The notes: generated by a model from the letters alone, not told the origin. A stretch of DNA of 64,000 nt from Sugiyamaella lignohabitans (GCF_001640025.1 NC_031674.1:4588001-4652000); one strand, 5' to 3'. Positions 39,402 to 50,622 are shown, numbered from the stretch's first letter. Numbers and translations: made by a program.

Positions 39402-40118
39402 TCGTAAGGGAGTTAAAATAGTCGTTTAATTTCAATTGGATGATAACATATTTTAATAAAGAAAGCTGTACAAGATCTCTGCTTATGGCTCTCCCCTCAG
39501 ACAGCTTAGTGGTTTTAAGTGCTATCGAAGGTTCACCTGTGATTTGTCGGATGGGGAATCTTGCTTTGCACGGGATATTTGGTCATTTGATACACGCTGT
39601 TGCTGATCTAAACAGATGCCCAGAACTGTATTAGGTCACTTATTTTATGACTTTTTAATCCATCTGAGAATTACATGTTATTTTGATATAATATTTAGCT
39701 TCCGGATTTGTGACCCAAACTACTCTCGTCTAGGAACCTGTGTAAATTGATTGATTGATACTCATATATTGTCTAATGTAGGTTTAAACCAGCGACACTA
39801 TTGCATTTTTACTATCATATTCAGTAATATTGTCATTCGTTTGCTATTGAATTGAATGAATTTTCCCGAGAACTCGAAACATATGTGTCAAGAATTGTAA
39901 AAATTAGAAAAAAAGTTGAATATGGCATTGCTATATAACCTACAAATCCCTTGAAAGCAAACTCCATGAGCATATGACATTTAAACAGTGATCCCAATGG
40001 AGCACAGTACATTAAGTTAGGGATCAATCACCTCAATCCAATCTTCAAGACACAAGCTTAGAGATGTTGTGAGCAATTGATTACATTATAGGTTAGATAC
40101 TTGGATCATTTCATGAGA

Positions 40119-40352
40119 GCGGGGGTTACACGCTTTGGTCAAGAATTATCGTCTAAATGTTTCGTAAATGCAAATAATTGGGGGTAGAAAGCGGCTAATA
40201 GTAGAACTATTTTCTCAAGTTCATGGATTTTCTCTCCGAGAATCGCTGATAGTGGAATTAAGGTTTTGGGGGTTACCACTGATAGGCAGGGAATAGTGAG
40301 ATATGTCTAAGATCATCTAGTAACCCCCACACTTGCCCCGCTAAATCCCCAC
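40119..40352. promoter_or_regulatory. Cluster of Mig1-like GC boxes
   Basis: Four matches to the Mig1 core SYGGGG: GCGGGG at 40119-40124, and on the minus strand GTGGGG at 40325-40330, GCGGGG at 40336-40341 and GTGGGG at 40347-40352. The last three fall within 28 bases in an AT-rich setting. Glucose repression of the downstream transporter is the natural inference. Confidence 0.45.
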
Positions 40353-40454
40353 TATGCAAGTACGGCATCTCCAGCGATAAACCCCAATCTCAACTTTTAA
40401 CATTTAACTTCTTTGCATAAGCTAATTCCAGTTATTGTAAATTTGACGAACACT

Positions 40455-40462
40455 TATAAAAG
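40455..40462 (+). promoter_or_regulatory. TATA box of the sugar transporter
   Basis: TATAAAAG, 61-68 bases before the ATG at 40523. Confidence 0.5.
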
Positions 40463-40522
40463 CGATAGAATCTGGAGAAATATGTTTGAGGTTGGCTTGT
40501 ACTTCAATATACTACTTACAAG

Positions 40523-42297
40523 ATGATTGGTCTATATCAGAAAAATCTATCGGGATGTTGCGGACTGAGAGGGCGATCCATGCTGGTGGTCATGACCCTG
40601 ATGAGCGGACTGGGTTTTATGACCGTTGGTGAGTATAGCTTAATCCAAGATAAAGAGTTTGAATAATCAACTAACAGAAGCACTTAGGTTTTGATAACGG
40701 TCTTATGGGTGGTGAGTCATGCTGTAAATTTTCTAGCAGCAGATATGACAGTTGATCTAACAAATATGACAGGATTTATCAATGGAGACCCATGGAATCA
40801 ACAGTTTCACCATCCTAATAGTACTATTGTTGGTACAGTGGTGTCACTTTATGAAGTAGGCGGCTTTTTAGGGGGGCTTTTGTCATCTATGATTTGTGAT
40901 AATTTTGGCCGTCGGCAATGTATCGGATTCGGTGCGATTTTTTTGATAGTTGGCGCCATATTACAGGCAACTTCATTTGAACTGGGGCAGCTAATGTTCG
41001 CAAGAATTGTCTCAGGTATCGGCGTGGGTTTACAGCAGTCTGCGATCCCCATTTTACAGTCTGAGGTTACACCAGCTAATCGTAGAGGACTGTACGCATG
41101 TGCGTATCTTACGATGTTAAACTTTGGCATAGTGTTAGCTTATTGGATTGATTATGGCGTAGGATTTACTACTAATAGTTTTGCTTGGAGATTTCCTACT
41201 GCTTTCCAGCTAGTATTTGTTATTGCTGTTTTTGCTCTTAGTTTTGTTGTTGTGGAAAGTCCGCGTTTCCTGGTCCTCAATAACAGAGAAGAAGATGCTT
41301 GTGACGTCGTCAGTTGTATGCTTGACAAGGGGAGAGATGACCCTCATGTCATCGAGTTGCTGAATCAAATCAAAAGCGCTGTCTTGGTTGAGATGACAGA
41401 AGGCTCTGGTACGTGGATGGATTTCATCAAGGACGACAATTTACAAAGCAGGCGTCGTTTGTGGTCAGCTTGTTTGGTCCAAATGTTTCAGCAAGGTAAG
41501 TCTAATCAACACGGATTTTTTATGGCGTGAACTGTGACTAACGTAACTTAAAAAGCGAATGGTGTCAATTTCATCATATACTATACTACCACATTGTTCT
41601 TGCAACTACACTTCTCTTCTAGGATGGCTAGTTTGATGTCTGGATTTTTGAATCTCTTTTTGTTTGTGTTTTCCTTTGTGCCTTGGTATCTAATTGATCG
41701 CATGGGCAGACGACCCTTATTTTTAATTGGAACTATGGGTCAACTGATTGCTTTAGTTGTATCTGCGGGTATGATTTATAAGATACAACAGGCTCCAGAT
41801 AGTTCGAAAGCATATGCCGGTGTGGGTGCCGCGATGCTATTCGTTTATCTGGGAAGCTTCACGTTTGGAATGCAGGTGAGTACTACCCAACCTTTAATGT
41901 ACTTTTGTTACCTAGAGAATATACACTAACCTATCAGGCAACAGTTTGGGTTTACCCAACCGAGGTTTTACCCTTGCGGTTGAGGTCAAAGGGGGCTTCA
42001 TTTTCAACAGCTAGTAATTGGATCATCAACTTTGTCTGTACGATGATTACACCCGTCGCAGTTCAGAATATTGGTTACAAGACCTACATAATTTTCGCAT
42101 GCTTCAACTTTGTATTTCTTTTCATTGTCTTCTTCTACTTCAAGGAGACTAAGGGTCTATCCCTGGAAGCTGTCGATATTCTATTTGCTAAAGATAGTGT
42201 CGATCCTCATAGTTTAGATGGATTAGACGCCACACATGGGGAGAAGACCCTACAAGAAGACGAGTTCAATGAGAGAACGAATGATTTTAAATATTAA
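40523..42297 (+). CDS. MFS sugar transporter, five exons
   Basis: Exons 40523-40628, 40688-40711, 40773-41495, 41556-41875 and 41938-42297 give 510 residues, the usual size for a fungal sugar porter. All four introns (59, 61, 60 and 62 bases) have GTGAGT or GTAAGT donors and CTAAC branch points. Exon 2 is only 24 bases and encodes the first-helix motif GFDNGLMGG. Other sugar-porter signatures: DNFGRRQ between helices 2 and 3, VESPRFL, DRMGRRP, PTEVLPLRLRSKG and FKETKGLSLE. There are twelve predicted membrane segments and a short acidic tail. It would import a hexose, disaccharide or related sugar at the plasma membrane; the substrate cannot be read off. The promoter has Mig1-like boxes. Codons near the ends and the number of introns are unusual for a yeast transporter. 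Confidence 0.88.
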
Positions 42298-42440
42298 TGT
42301 ATATTGTTTATTGATGCTTTATTGTATTACTAGTTCAAATAGAGGTTTAGCTGTAGTCGACGGTCTGCGCGGCTGTTTATAATATGCGAAGGGTCTCACC
42401 AATTTCCAGTTGACCCCAGATTCAATCCCTACAGAGACCT

Positions 42441-43221
42441 ATGCCCTCTCAGGCTTTAACATTACGGCGGAAACGTCTATTCGATAGGCATCTTTTACTA
42501 TCAGTAGATGTTCTGGCTTATTCACAGCTGATTATTATTTATTTGCACGAGTAAGTATGGAGCATGGCTAATCCCTGTCTGCGATTTGCTAACAGTTCGC
42601 AGTATATCTTTGTTACGGTTTGCTATTGGTGCTATCCTTCAGTTGACATTTCTTTCACCTCTAATATTGGATATTCAGCCACAAGTGAATTTTGATAAAC
42701 GGCAGATTATTGTGTCAATTCTTATTTATAGTGCATTTTGTGTGCTGATGCACGCCTTGTCAGACTTACCAAAACCCAGTAGTGGTTTATATTTGCAAGG
42801 AGGACTGACAATAGAATTCATTGGAGTTCGAGCTCTAGAATCTAAATTCCCTTTATTTGTCTGGGATTTTATACTGCTCTCCCTGCAGCTCATAGCATTT
42901 GCGATAAACTTCCCAGTAAAGGACCATGCGAACAATCCAGGTACCCCTTCCTCTAGTCATCAAAATGAGAGTGGTACTAGGTCGGGATCCTCAAGAGATG
43001 ATGCCCCTCTAACTGGAGCCGAGTTGGGTACGAGTTTTTTTGAAAATGAAGATGAACCTGGCCAAGCAGTCCATCCATATTCGGGCCAGTTTTTGGTGTG
43101 CGATATCTCAATTTTTCAGTCACTGAGTCAAAACTGGGCAGAGGGTCGTCGAATCGCGGCACAAGCATCTGTCAGTGCCACAACAGGAGATGCCGAGTTG
43201 TCAAGGACAAATGATGTATAG
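42441..43221 (+). CDS. DUF1746 membrane protein, Dsc4-like, two exons
   Basis: Exons 42441-42550 and 42603-43221 (52-base intron, GTAAGT donor, TGCTAAC branch point, CGCAG acceptor) give 242 residues. The acceptor is the second AG after the branch point and is fixed by frame. The join yields RHLLLSVDVLAYSQL ... YLHD-ISLLRFAIGAILQLTFLSPLI, the start of the DUF1746 domain. The domain continues with the hallmark GLYLQGGLTIEFIG. Four or so membrane segments lie in residues 18-145, and the C-terminal 95 residues are polar and cytosolic. In S. pombe Dsc4 is part of the Golgi Dsc E3 ligase that activates SREBP. S. cerevisiae has no Dsc4. Membership of such a complex is inferred from the domain only. 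Confidence 0.75.
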
Positions 43222-43331
43222 AGGATTGCTAATGAAGTTCAAATAGGATACGGGCAGACGATTTTATGAAGCAAATATTCGTATTATAATATATTAATTT
43301 ATAAATCTGGGGCTTGAGTTCCAGTCTTTGT

Positions 43332-45173
43332 TTAATCTGTCTTACCCTCACTTTCACCATCTTTATATTCTGGAACGCCTTCGATCGGAGTCTTGGGGTG
43401 TTTCAGAATTGGTTTCAGCACGAATGTCCGTGCAGCAGACGGAGTGAGAGCAGGCACGGAAGACTGCCCATGTTTATGGTGCCCGTGATGAGGTTTGGAT
43501 GGCGACTTTGGTTGTGCTTTCAAAGACGATTTAGTGGGTGCCTTGTGATCGGAATGACCTCCTTTACGATCATGATGAGCGGCCAACGATGACGAATATT
43601 CCTCTAAACCTGTTACCACCTCTGAACTTTGATTCAGTTGCGCCTGACTGCTGAACTGCTTTTTATAGCGAGATCCAACATTGTCATGAGCAGGAGGCGG
43701 TAAATCCTCAGGGTAAACTCTTTCTACTTTTGGTCTATCCTCTGTTTCCCATGGGAGTCGGACAACAGCCTTTCCTAACTTGGGAAACTGAAATCCACTG
43801 TTTTCATCTGATTCTTGTTCTTCGTTGTCGTCTTCATCCTCATCTTCATCTTCATCTATCTCATCGCCCTTATGAGACCATTTAAAGCTAGACCCGTAAC
43901 CTTTTAAGCGCTCAGAAAACGATTGTGCTCCTTTCTTCCTGGAAGCTGGTTTAGATTTTGGTTTTGCAGGAGGGAGATCTTCAGGATAAACACGCTCAAC
44001 AGGTGGTTGTGGAGTTGTCCAAAGCTTAGATGTAGGCTCTCCAAACTTGGGAAACCTAAAGCCTTCGTCCTTAGATGAAGGTTTCGGTTTATCCCATTCA
44101 TTGTCATAGTTGGTAATGTTAAGGTTAGAGGCTTCGGGCTTTGAGTCAATAGGTGGAGTAAACTTGGTTGCATCCCATCTATCAACTGCTGGCGCAAATG
44201 TTTTAGCCTTCAAAGAAGTGATACGAAGACGTTCTAGAGCTGCTGCTGCAGCACTGGCAGCATTCGCTGTAGCGTCGGTAGCAGCAGCCTCTTCAGCCAA
44301 TGTCTTGGGATCTTTGGGCAATGGCTCACTCTCGGGTTTAATAGTAAGTGACTCAGTTCCCACTTCCTTCTGAAGAGTTGTAACACTAACTGGCAGCCCC
44401 AACAGCTTTTCTCCATAATGTTGTCTATAGATGCTTCTCCATTTGAAGGCCATGTCTCGGTTTCCTGGAGCATCGCCTTGCCAGGGCTTGGTACTGCCGA
44501 TGAAATGAACAATAGACACTTGAGAGTGATAGTAAGAATATGCAGGTAGGTACTGATACGACGTAGAGGGCGTCACATTATAAATAAACGGCAATCTGTT
44601 CCACTTTGAGTTCTCAGTGAAGTATTGGTTCAAAAGACCTTGGTCTCCACCATCAAATGAATACTTTCCAGATGTATCTAGAGCTCTGGTCTGGAGGTTC
44701 TCAAAAGTGCTTTTATTGGGGCATGCAACAAACACTCCACTGTTAAAAATATCTGGCCATCCAATATCAGGGGCTGCAGAAATACGATCCAGACACTGAT
44801 CGTCATTATGATCCAACCATCTATCAGAGAACAAATCGTCGACATTCTTAAGAACTAGAGTGTCTGCATCCAGAAAAACAATTTTGGAAAATTGGGTCTG
44901 ATTCCAAACATGGATCTTGGTATAAGCATTTGCCAGTTCCGGACGAGCCAATAACTGGAAACCAAAGGTCTGGTCATCGGCTACAATCGGATCCACTGGG
45001 ATAATATGATCATACACCTTTGCTAGTTCTGATCTTGCGAATTCCGTCACTTGATTGGTGATTAGGATACCGCGAGGAAGGACTGAGCCAACGCCAATTA
45101 GTGAGCGCGCCAGAACTAGTGCACCTGGAAGATAATCATCCGAGTACAAAAGCGTCAAAAATGCGAATGACAT
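43332..45173 (-). CDS. GLG1: Glycogenin, self-glucosylating initiator of glycogen synthesis
   Basis: A 613-residue protein (S. cerevisiae Glg1 has 616). Residues 1-260 are the GT8 glucosyltransferase domain: AFLTLLYSDDYLPGALVLARSL, the manganese-binding DAD at 102-104, FNSGVFV, DGGDQGLLN and HFIGSTKPWQ. Tyrosines in the SYYHSQ neighbourhood are candidates for self-glucosylation. The long C-terminal tail is low-complexity, with repeated FPKFGEPTSKLW / FPKLGKAVVRLPW blocks each followed by VERVYPEDLPPAK. These repeated short modules probably recruit glycogen synthase. The tail is Lys/Ser/His-rich at the end. It would act in the cytosol. Which of the GLG1/GLG2 paralogues it corresponds to cannot be said; a single ancestral gene is likely. 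Confidence 0.92.
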   Translation of the reverse strand: MSFAFLTLLYSDDYLPGALVLARSLIGVGSVLPRGILITNQVTEFARSELAKVYDHIIPVDPIVADDQTFGFQLLARPELANAYTKIHVWNQTQFSKIVFLDADTLVLKNVDDLFSDRWLDHNDDQCLDRISAAPDIGWPDIFNSGVFVACPNKSTFENLQTRALDTSGKYSFDGGDQGLLNQYFTENSKWNRLPFIYNVTPSTSYQYLPAYSYYHSQVSIVHFIGSTKPWQGDAPGNRDMAFKWRSIYRQHYGEKLLGLPVSVTTLQKEVGTESLTIKPESEPLPKDPKTLAEEAAATDATANAASAAAAALERLRITSLKAKTFAPAVDRWDATKFTPPIDSKPEASNLNITNYDNEWDKPKPSSKDEGFRFPKFGEPTSKLWTTPQPPVERVYPEDLPPAKPKSKPASRKKGAQSFSERLKGYGSSFKWSHKGDEIDEDEDEDEDDNEEQESDENSGFQFPKLGKAVVRLPWETEDRPKVERVYPEDLPPPAHDNVGSRYKKQFSSQAQLNQSSEVVTGLEEYSSSLAAHHDRKGGHSDHKAPTKSSLKAQPKSPSKPHHGHHKHGQSSVPALTPSAARTFVLKPILKHPKTPIEGVPEYKDGESEGKTD

Positions 45174-46434
45174 CTTTGGCGAAGCCGAAATTGATCAGTT
45201 GATGAAGTAATTGACCAAAGTAATCCGATGCACTTCTTTTGTAACTAAGATGTACTGCTGATGAAATAGTGAGAGGTATAATAAAAGTTGAAACAAGATA
45301 AAAACACTATAAAAGCGTGACGTGACTCCTTCAATTTGTTTCGAATGCTTCTCAGTTGTATAAGTTGTGAGTATAGTATGTATCACAAGTTGGCTGGGCC
45401 GCTTTTTGCCAATGGCTCTAATGGAGATTTCGTAAGTTACTCAAATAACGATAACTCCAAGCTATGCTGAAATGCTCTTCATATAAAGGGTGTAATAGTT
45501 ACCTTTTTTTTCAATTGTCTAATTCCTCTAAAGTTACTGATCGTTTTTCCTCTAAATAATTCCTAAGCCTCCCAACAGAAAACAAATGCGATATGTATTG
45601 TTATGTAGTTCCCTCTCCTGCAAGCTGTACAGATCCCCCGCTTCTTTTTATCCGTGAAGGTTGCCTGTGTTTAGCCAATGCCTGTACAATAGGAAGTTCA
45701 AAACTTAAGTTAACTCGCAACACAATTGGTTTATACCATCCGTTGCTATAAAATGCTATCGCAAGACTTATCCCTCTTATTTTAAAAGTCCCTTAGCTTC
45801 GTCATTCGTTTCAATACAAAAAGAGCCAGCCTCTCTGCCATGTTTGTGGACTGATGTTTATCACTTACTAATTAGGTCACACTACAGGTATGGGATATGT
45901 TCAAGAGGGAAGCAGGCCAAACAATAAGGTGCGTGCCACAGCTCGATTCACACAGTAGGATACCCGTGCATTGGTTATGGATCAATCAATGGTCGAGTAT
46001 CCGAAATTTCCATACGGATAAAATACTGCCAGCAACTTGGTTGTTGGCAGTTTACTTGTTCTTGGTTTTAAGCATATATCCCATTTTGCTGTCCTTATTA
46101 TCCGCCTACGCTTCTTTAGGCCTAGGGTGTAGATCAAGTTTATTTCTGGACAGACTCCAGCCTGTTTTTGTCTATGGGTAAGGGGTATGTACTTTTTCTA
46201 GTTTATCTTATCTTTTTGTTCTGGCCGTCAATCCATTTCAAAAGAACCAGGAATGCTCAATAAAGAATGCAGAGGGATTGGAAATATACTTTCAGTTCAT
46301 ACTTCAATTAGACATGGTATGCTTTGCACATGATTTGCGACTAGGAGTCAAGAATATATAACTTGACAAACAAAAAAATGTCCAAGCAACTCCAAACCAT
46401 GAATAAAAACCGAAAGGAATAGAGTAAAAAAATC
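45174..46434. other. Upstream region of GLG1
   Basis: About 1.26 kb. It contains a 94-codon open frame at 45897-46181 (+) with a hydrophobic centre that I do not consider established. CCCCGCTT at 45639 resembles a stress- or Mig1-type box. Otherwise AT-rich with no gene. Confidence 0.35.
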
Positions 46435-46547
46435 GGGCCCAACCGGGAATCGAACCCGGGACCACTCGCAAACGACTTAGAGTTTTCAAGCAATTGATAA
46501 CAAATGCATTGCCCTAAGCGAGTATTATACCCCTAAACCATCGGGCC
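46435..46547 (-). tRNA. tRNA-Pro(AGG) with intron
   Basis: Acceptor GGCCCGA pairs with TTGGGCC, discriminator C. Anticodon stem CTCGC/GCGAG, with loop TTAGGG-T giving anticodon AGG. T-arm CCCGGGTTCGATTCCCGG. The intron after position 37 is about 41 bases, longer than in the other tRNAs here. A run of seven T follows on the minus strand. Confidence 0.88.
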
Positions 46548-47270
46548 GACTTTGGTTCAGTGAGGACGTACGTTTCCTATAAGCTAACCTCTTACATGTG
46601 ATGACTTTTATTAGACTAAGTTTGATGACCCTCTGGTTTCATTATACAAGCCTTTGGGTTTGGGAAGTGGAAAACTAAATCTGCCCCTGAGTCCTACATA
46701 AGTTTTTGTCGATTTGGTCATGTTTCTATGTAGCATTCGTTGTTCTCTGCACCATATATGCAGGTTAAAAGTATATAATAGAACTAAAAAAAAACCATCC
46801 AGTAGCAGCTGACCTGTATAGACTTGTGAAACGCTCACCGCCGGTGATATAAATAATGAAATTTGAAATTCTTGAACTGTATTGATTACTTATATAGTAT
46901 AGGAGTCGAAATATGATTTCATGATGGATTGACATTGTTTTTGTCGATCTCTTTGGACTTCTGGCATGTAATTCCAAGTTTGTAATTGTATGTCTTCTTT
47001 TTACAGCCAGAGGAGTCTCACTTGCTCAGCCATAAAGTTGTATTCACAAGCTTGTGAATGAGATATATCTAGACATCGAATCAAGATGAGTATTTTAGTT
47101 GTGGGAGAAGTTGTCTGGAAATGTACTTAGACAATGCAGGATGCCAAGTTCATTAGACAAACAGTTAGCACAAAAAGAGACTAATAACTACAAGCAAAGA
47201 AAATTTCATTCATTTATTTATAAACTAAACAATAAAAATCACAATCATATCATAAATCTCCAATCTTCAG
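46548..47270. other. Gap between tRNA-Pro and HOF1
   Basis: About 720 bases, AT-rich. It holds the presumed 3' side of HOF1 and no supported gene. Confidence 0.35.
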
Positions 47271-49793
47271 TTATACATCGACAAGGAAATTACTGGGGGC
47301 CAAGCCCAGTCTACCATTAGCCATCACCTCTACTTCCCACCACCCGTCTTCCTGCATCGCTGTGACAAGTAGAATATCGCCCTTACGGAAACTCACTTCT
47401 TCTGGGATCGCGGCTCTATAATCATAGGCAGCTTTACTATATCGAATCACCGGACGGTTATCACTAGTTGTTGCTGGATAAGCGTCAGCCCGCTTCATGT
47501 TGCGAATATCTACAGATGATTTGCTACGTGGTCGAGACCGTCTTTGGGATGGTTGCTGAGAGGGTTGTTGTTGGTAGTTGTGATATTGATCTCCTTGGCT
47601 ATAGTCTTGAGGTTGGTAGCTGCGCATAGAAGAAACGGGAGAAGCAGACCTAATATTTCCAGGGAGAGGAGATTGTGCCCTTCTCTGATTATAAGGATTT
47701 GGCGAGGCAGATCTGCGATAATCTAACATGTTAGGCTCACCACTACCTTTAACTGGAGACTGGGATTTAGATCGCTGATGCTGGCGGTAGGAATTGACAT
47801 CGAATTCAGATGAGTTCTCAATATATTGAGATCTAGGCCTTTCACGGACAGTGTTTGGAGAGGCTGTAATCTGATATGGACCACCCATCAGAGAATTAGG
47901 GGAGGTGGCTCTGGGAACTTGAGATGATCTCAGATCTATACTTGATTTGGGTCTTTGAGAACGGTGCTGACGCTCGTGTTCATCGTCGTAAGAGAACAGT
48001 TGTTTCGTTTGTTGAGAATATTTAGAAGAAGTTGCATTCATCTCCCCTGCAGTAAATGCTGGTTCGGGGGCAACTAGTGAATGTGGCCTTTGATCTTTTC
48101 CTGGTGATGGGGAAGCGGATGAGACCTTCAATCGCTCTAAAGCAGCTAAAAGTGGGTCGTCTCTCGGTAGTGTCTTTTTGTTTGGAGATGGGCTCCTAGA
48201 GCTACCTTCGTTTCTGGCTGCTACAGGATTAACACCCAAGTCAAACATATTATCTCCCATTCCCAAAACCGAAGCCCTATTGGCATGTTGGGGACGTGGA
48301 GTCAAAGGTGAGGATTCCACGAACTGTTTACCTACCCCGGATTTTGCGGTCAAAGTGAGATCATTGGCAGAGGCAGAATTGGTAAACTCAAACCCAGATG
48401 GACTAGAATTGTCTTTTGCATCAGTGCTAGAGTTAAAAGAATGCGATCGAGAAAAGGAGTTCCACCCTTTAGAAAGATCCTTTTTGCTTCTTTTGCGTCC
48501 AAATGGAGATGCCCAAGTTCTCTTCTTCACAGTAGACTGCCCATCATCCTCATTCATAGCGATGTCAGATTGAGAGGAAATGGATGTTGAGTTTGAATAA
48601 ACAGAACTATTTGGTGAAATCGTGTTCATTACGGGCGATGTTTGGGCAGAACGATCAGACTCAACTAAACTTGGAGATAATACTGGGATAGATGTTGTGA
48701 CTGAAGTTGAAAGAGAAGGAACTGCTGTGGTCCTACTATCTGATTCGTACTCGTAGCTTTGATGTCTTTGGGGAGCCGATGTGCTGGCATTACTCATACG
48801 AGAACTAACGACATCATTACGATTCTGACTATTTATCTCGTACTCCTCTTGAGTCATGGTTACCTCTAAGTTCGAACCATCTTCACTTCCCCTTCTTCTA
48901 AAGTTTGCAACTTTGAACTGCCCTGTGGTACTCTCTCTACTGTAACCTTGCAGAAAATTAACAAATTCTGGAGGGTCCGAAATTTCAGAGCCTGTACCTT
49001 TTGCTCTGACAAAGATCTCAATATCCTTAGCTGCATCGCATTTTTCTAACGAAACACGGATGTTTTCACATCCCTCATCGTCGCTAACACATACAGTCGA
49101 GACAATGTTGGCATAGGCCCATAGATTTGACTTCAGAAATGTGATTCGCTCCTCTTCCAAATCTTGAAACTTATCGCAGCTCTCTTTCCACTCTTTATTC
49201 CATCGATCAATCGTTTCTGCTAGAACTCGTAATGATCCTTGGTAGTCGGCTTTTGAGCTATCGATTGATATTTGAACTCTCTCTAGCCTAGAGTTGTTCT
49301 TTTCCAACTCTCGGCCCATCAGAAGACTCTGTTGGGCGTGGTATCCATTGAGTTTATTGCAATCAGACTCGTATCTTGTACGAGCTTTTTCCACTGCCGC
49401 ATTTTGCGCCGTTTTAGCTCTTAACAGCTTGTCGACTGTCCCCTCAACAGTCTTACGACGCTGTCTTGTGCTATTTGCAAAGGCATCAAGAGGTTCACTA
49501 AGCTCTTTCCGAAACTGCTGTGCTGCGGCACTATGGGATTTACTCATAGATTCCGTATTGATTCTTATTGTATCCAATGCGTGTCGAGTGGTGCCCATTT
49601 CACCAGATCCAAGAGCACGTCTAGATAACGCCAGCATTTTCTTTGCGTACTCTTCTTCAATAGCAATTCTCTCCTTGATAAAAGACTGAATTTCTTCAAA
49701 GGTTTGTTTGGAATCATGCATTCTATGGAGGAGGTTTTCGACTCCAGTGTCATCTTTACCCCAAAAGTTGTTGGCGAACGAGAGTTCGGACAT
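47271..49793 (-). CDS. HOF1: F-BAR and SH3 cytokinesis protein
   Basis: An 840-residue protein. Residues 1 to about 270 are an F-BAR domain (SFANNFWGKDDTGVENLLHRMHDS, IKERIAIEEEYAKKMLAL and a long coiled coil). A 500-residue Ser/Pro/Gln-rich linker has many SP/TP sites. A single SH3 domain closes the protein (about 782-840: KAAYDYRAAIPEEVSFRKGDILL, WWEVEV, GLAPSNF). One F-BAR plus one C-terminal SH3 is the Hof1/Cyk2, Cdc15/Imp2 layout. Bzz1 would have two SH3 domains. It localises to the bud-neck contractile ring and links the membrane to actin and formins for primary-septum formation. It is divergent from RPL31 over about 1.1 kb. Confidence 0.9.
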   Translation of the reverse strand: MSELSFANNFWGKDDTGVENLLHRMHDSKQTFEEIQSFIKERIAIEEEYAKKMLALSRRALGSGEMGTTRHALDTIRINTESMSKSHSAAAQQFRKELSEPLDAFANSTRQRRKTVEGTVDKLLRAKTAQNAAVEKARTRYESDCNKLNGYHAQQSLLMGRELEKNNSRLERVQISIDSSKADYQGSLRVLAETIDRWNKEWKESCDKFQDLEEERITFLKSNLWAYANIVSTVCVSDDEGCENIRVSLEKCDAAKDIEIFVRAKGTGSEISDPPEFVNFLQGYSRESTTGQFKVANFRRRGSEDGSNLEVTMTQEEYEINSQNRNDVVSSRMSNASTSAPQRHQSYEYESDSRTTAVPSLSTSVTTSIPVLSPSLVESDRSAQTSPVMNTISPNSSVYSNSTSISSQSDIAMNEDDGQSTVKKRTWASPFGRKRSKKDLSKGWNSFSRSHSFNSSTDAKDNSSPSGFEFTNSASANDLTLTAKSGVGKQFVESSPLTPRPQHANRASVLGMGDNMFDLGVNPVAARNEGSSRSPSPNKKTLPRDDPLLAALERLKVSSASPSPGKDQRPHSLVAPEPAFTAGEMNATSSKYSQQTKQLFSYDDEHERQHRSQRPKSSIDLRSSQVPRATSPNSLMGGPYQITASPNTVRERPRSQYIENSSEFDVNSYRQHQRSKSQSPVKGSGEPNMLDYRRSASPNPYNQRRAQSPLPGNIRSASPVSSMRSYQPQDYSQGDQYHNYQQQPSQQPSQRRSRPRSKSSVDIRNMKRADAYPATTSDNRPVIRYSKAAYDYRAAIPEEVSFRKGDILLVTAMQEDGWWEVEVMANGRLGLAPSNFLVDV

Positions 49794-50585
49794 TGTAATT
49801 GTTGAAGCACCAATTTACTGACAGTCAAAGAAAAGGTATACTATAAAGTAAGCGAGACAGATACTATATTAGACTCAAATTTGAATTGAACAATAATTAC
49901 CTGTTTCCCAAAACTTTGGGACTTTGAGGAGATAAAATTTTCCAGGCCCCTTTCTGTATTAAACCAAAATGACCTGATACAATCACAAAATTTACGATTT
50001 CAGCTATTGATTTCAATTTAGTCAAGTAGTCCGATTCAAAGTATCCGATGTGTAACTTATCCAGGTACCTGTGAGATTTATGGAGAGAAGCAGCAGCGAG
50101 GATTTGTTTTGAAATATGGTCCTAGATGTCTTGCCTGCAATTTGTTTACATGTTGCCCAAAGAGTATATGTTTCCCATTTAGATCGACATTGCAGTGCTT
50201 CGGTTGCCGGGGTGGCATTCGTCACTGCCTTTATAGATTGATCAGCAATTTAATGCTGTCTACTATCAATACTGCTCAGTTCTACTCAGTGGGGCTCAAG
50301 ACACAGAGAACATCATCCAGCTGACCAAGTGGTAAGTTTAAGGTCAACTTGATTCCTGGCAGCTATTAGAGAATTTGATTACTTTATACTACTTTTGGAG
50401 ATATATAAGAGCCAATATCTCTTCCGTTAAGGCTACCATTATTAGAAAAATTAGCGTGATTAAACCACGCCGCTTATTGATAGAACATTTAATATTGGAA
50501 GCTGTTCAATATTGTTACAATTCCCCATCAATATCGCTTTTGCGGTCAACTGCTTATATTCCATGTATTAACAACGATATGAATG

Positions 50586-50594
50586 TTAGGGTTT
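50586..50594 (+). promoter_or_regulatory. Tbf1-like TTAGGGTTT box upstream of RPL31
   Basis: TTAGGGTTT about 280 bases before the RPL31 ATG matches the Tbf1 (telomere-repeat-like) site used at ribosomal-protein promoters in non-Saccharomyces yeasts. Confidence 0.45.
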
Positions 50595-50622
50595 CGTCTA
50601 CTATACGATATTCAATCAAGTT

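Larger units (their letters stand above)
39402..40522. other. Long promoter region of the sugar transporter
   Basis: About 1.1 kb. The first 700 bases are AT-rich and featureless. From about 40115 to 40390 there is a dense set of CCCC/GGGG blocks, then a TATA box. An open frame at 39440-39634 (+) is not credible as a gene. Confidence 0.4.

Noticed and set aside
45897..46181. 94-codon plus-strand frame with a hydrophobic centre upstream of GLG1
   Set aside because: No similarity recognised and no clear splice partner or TATA box; could be real but evidence is too thin.
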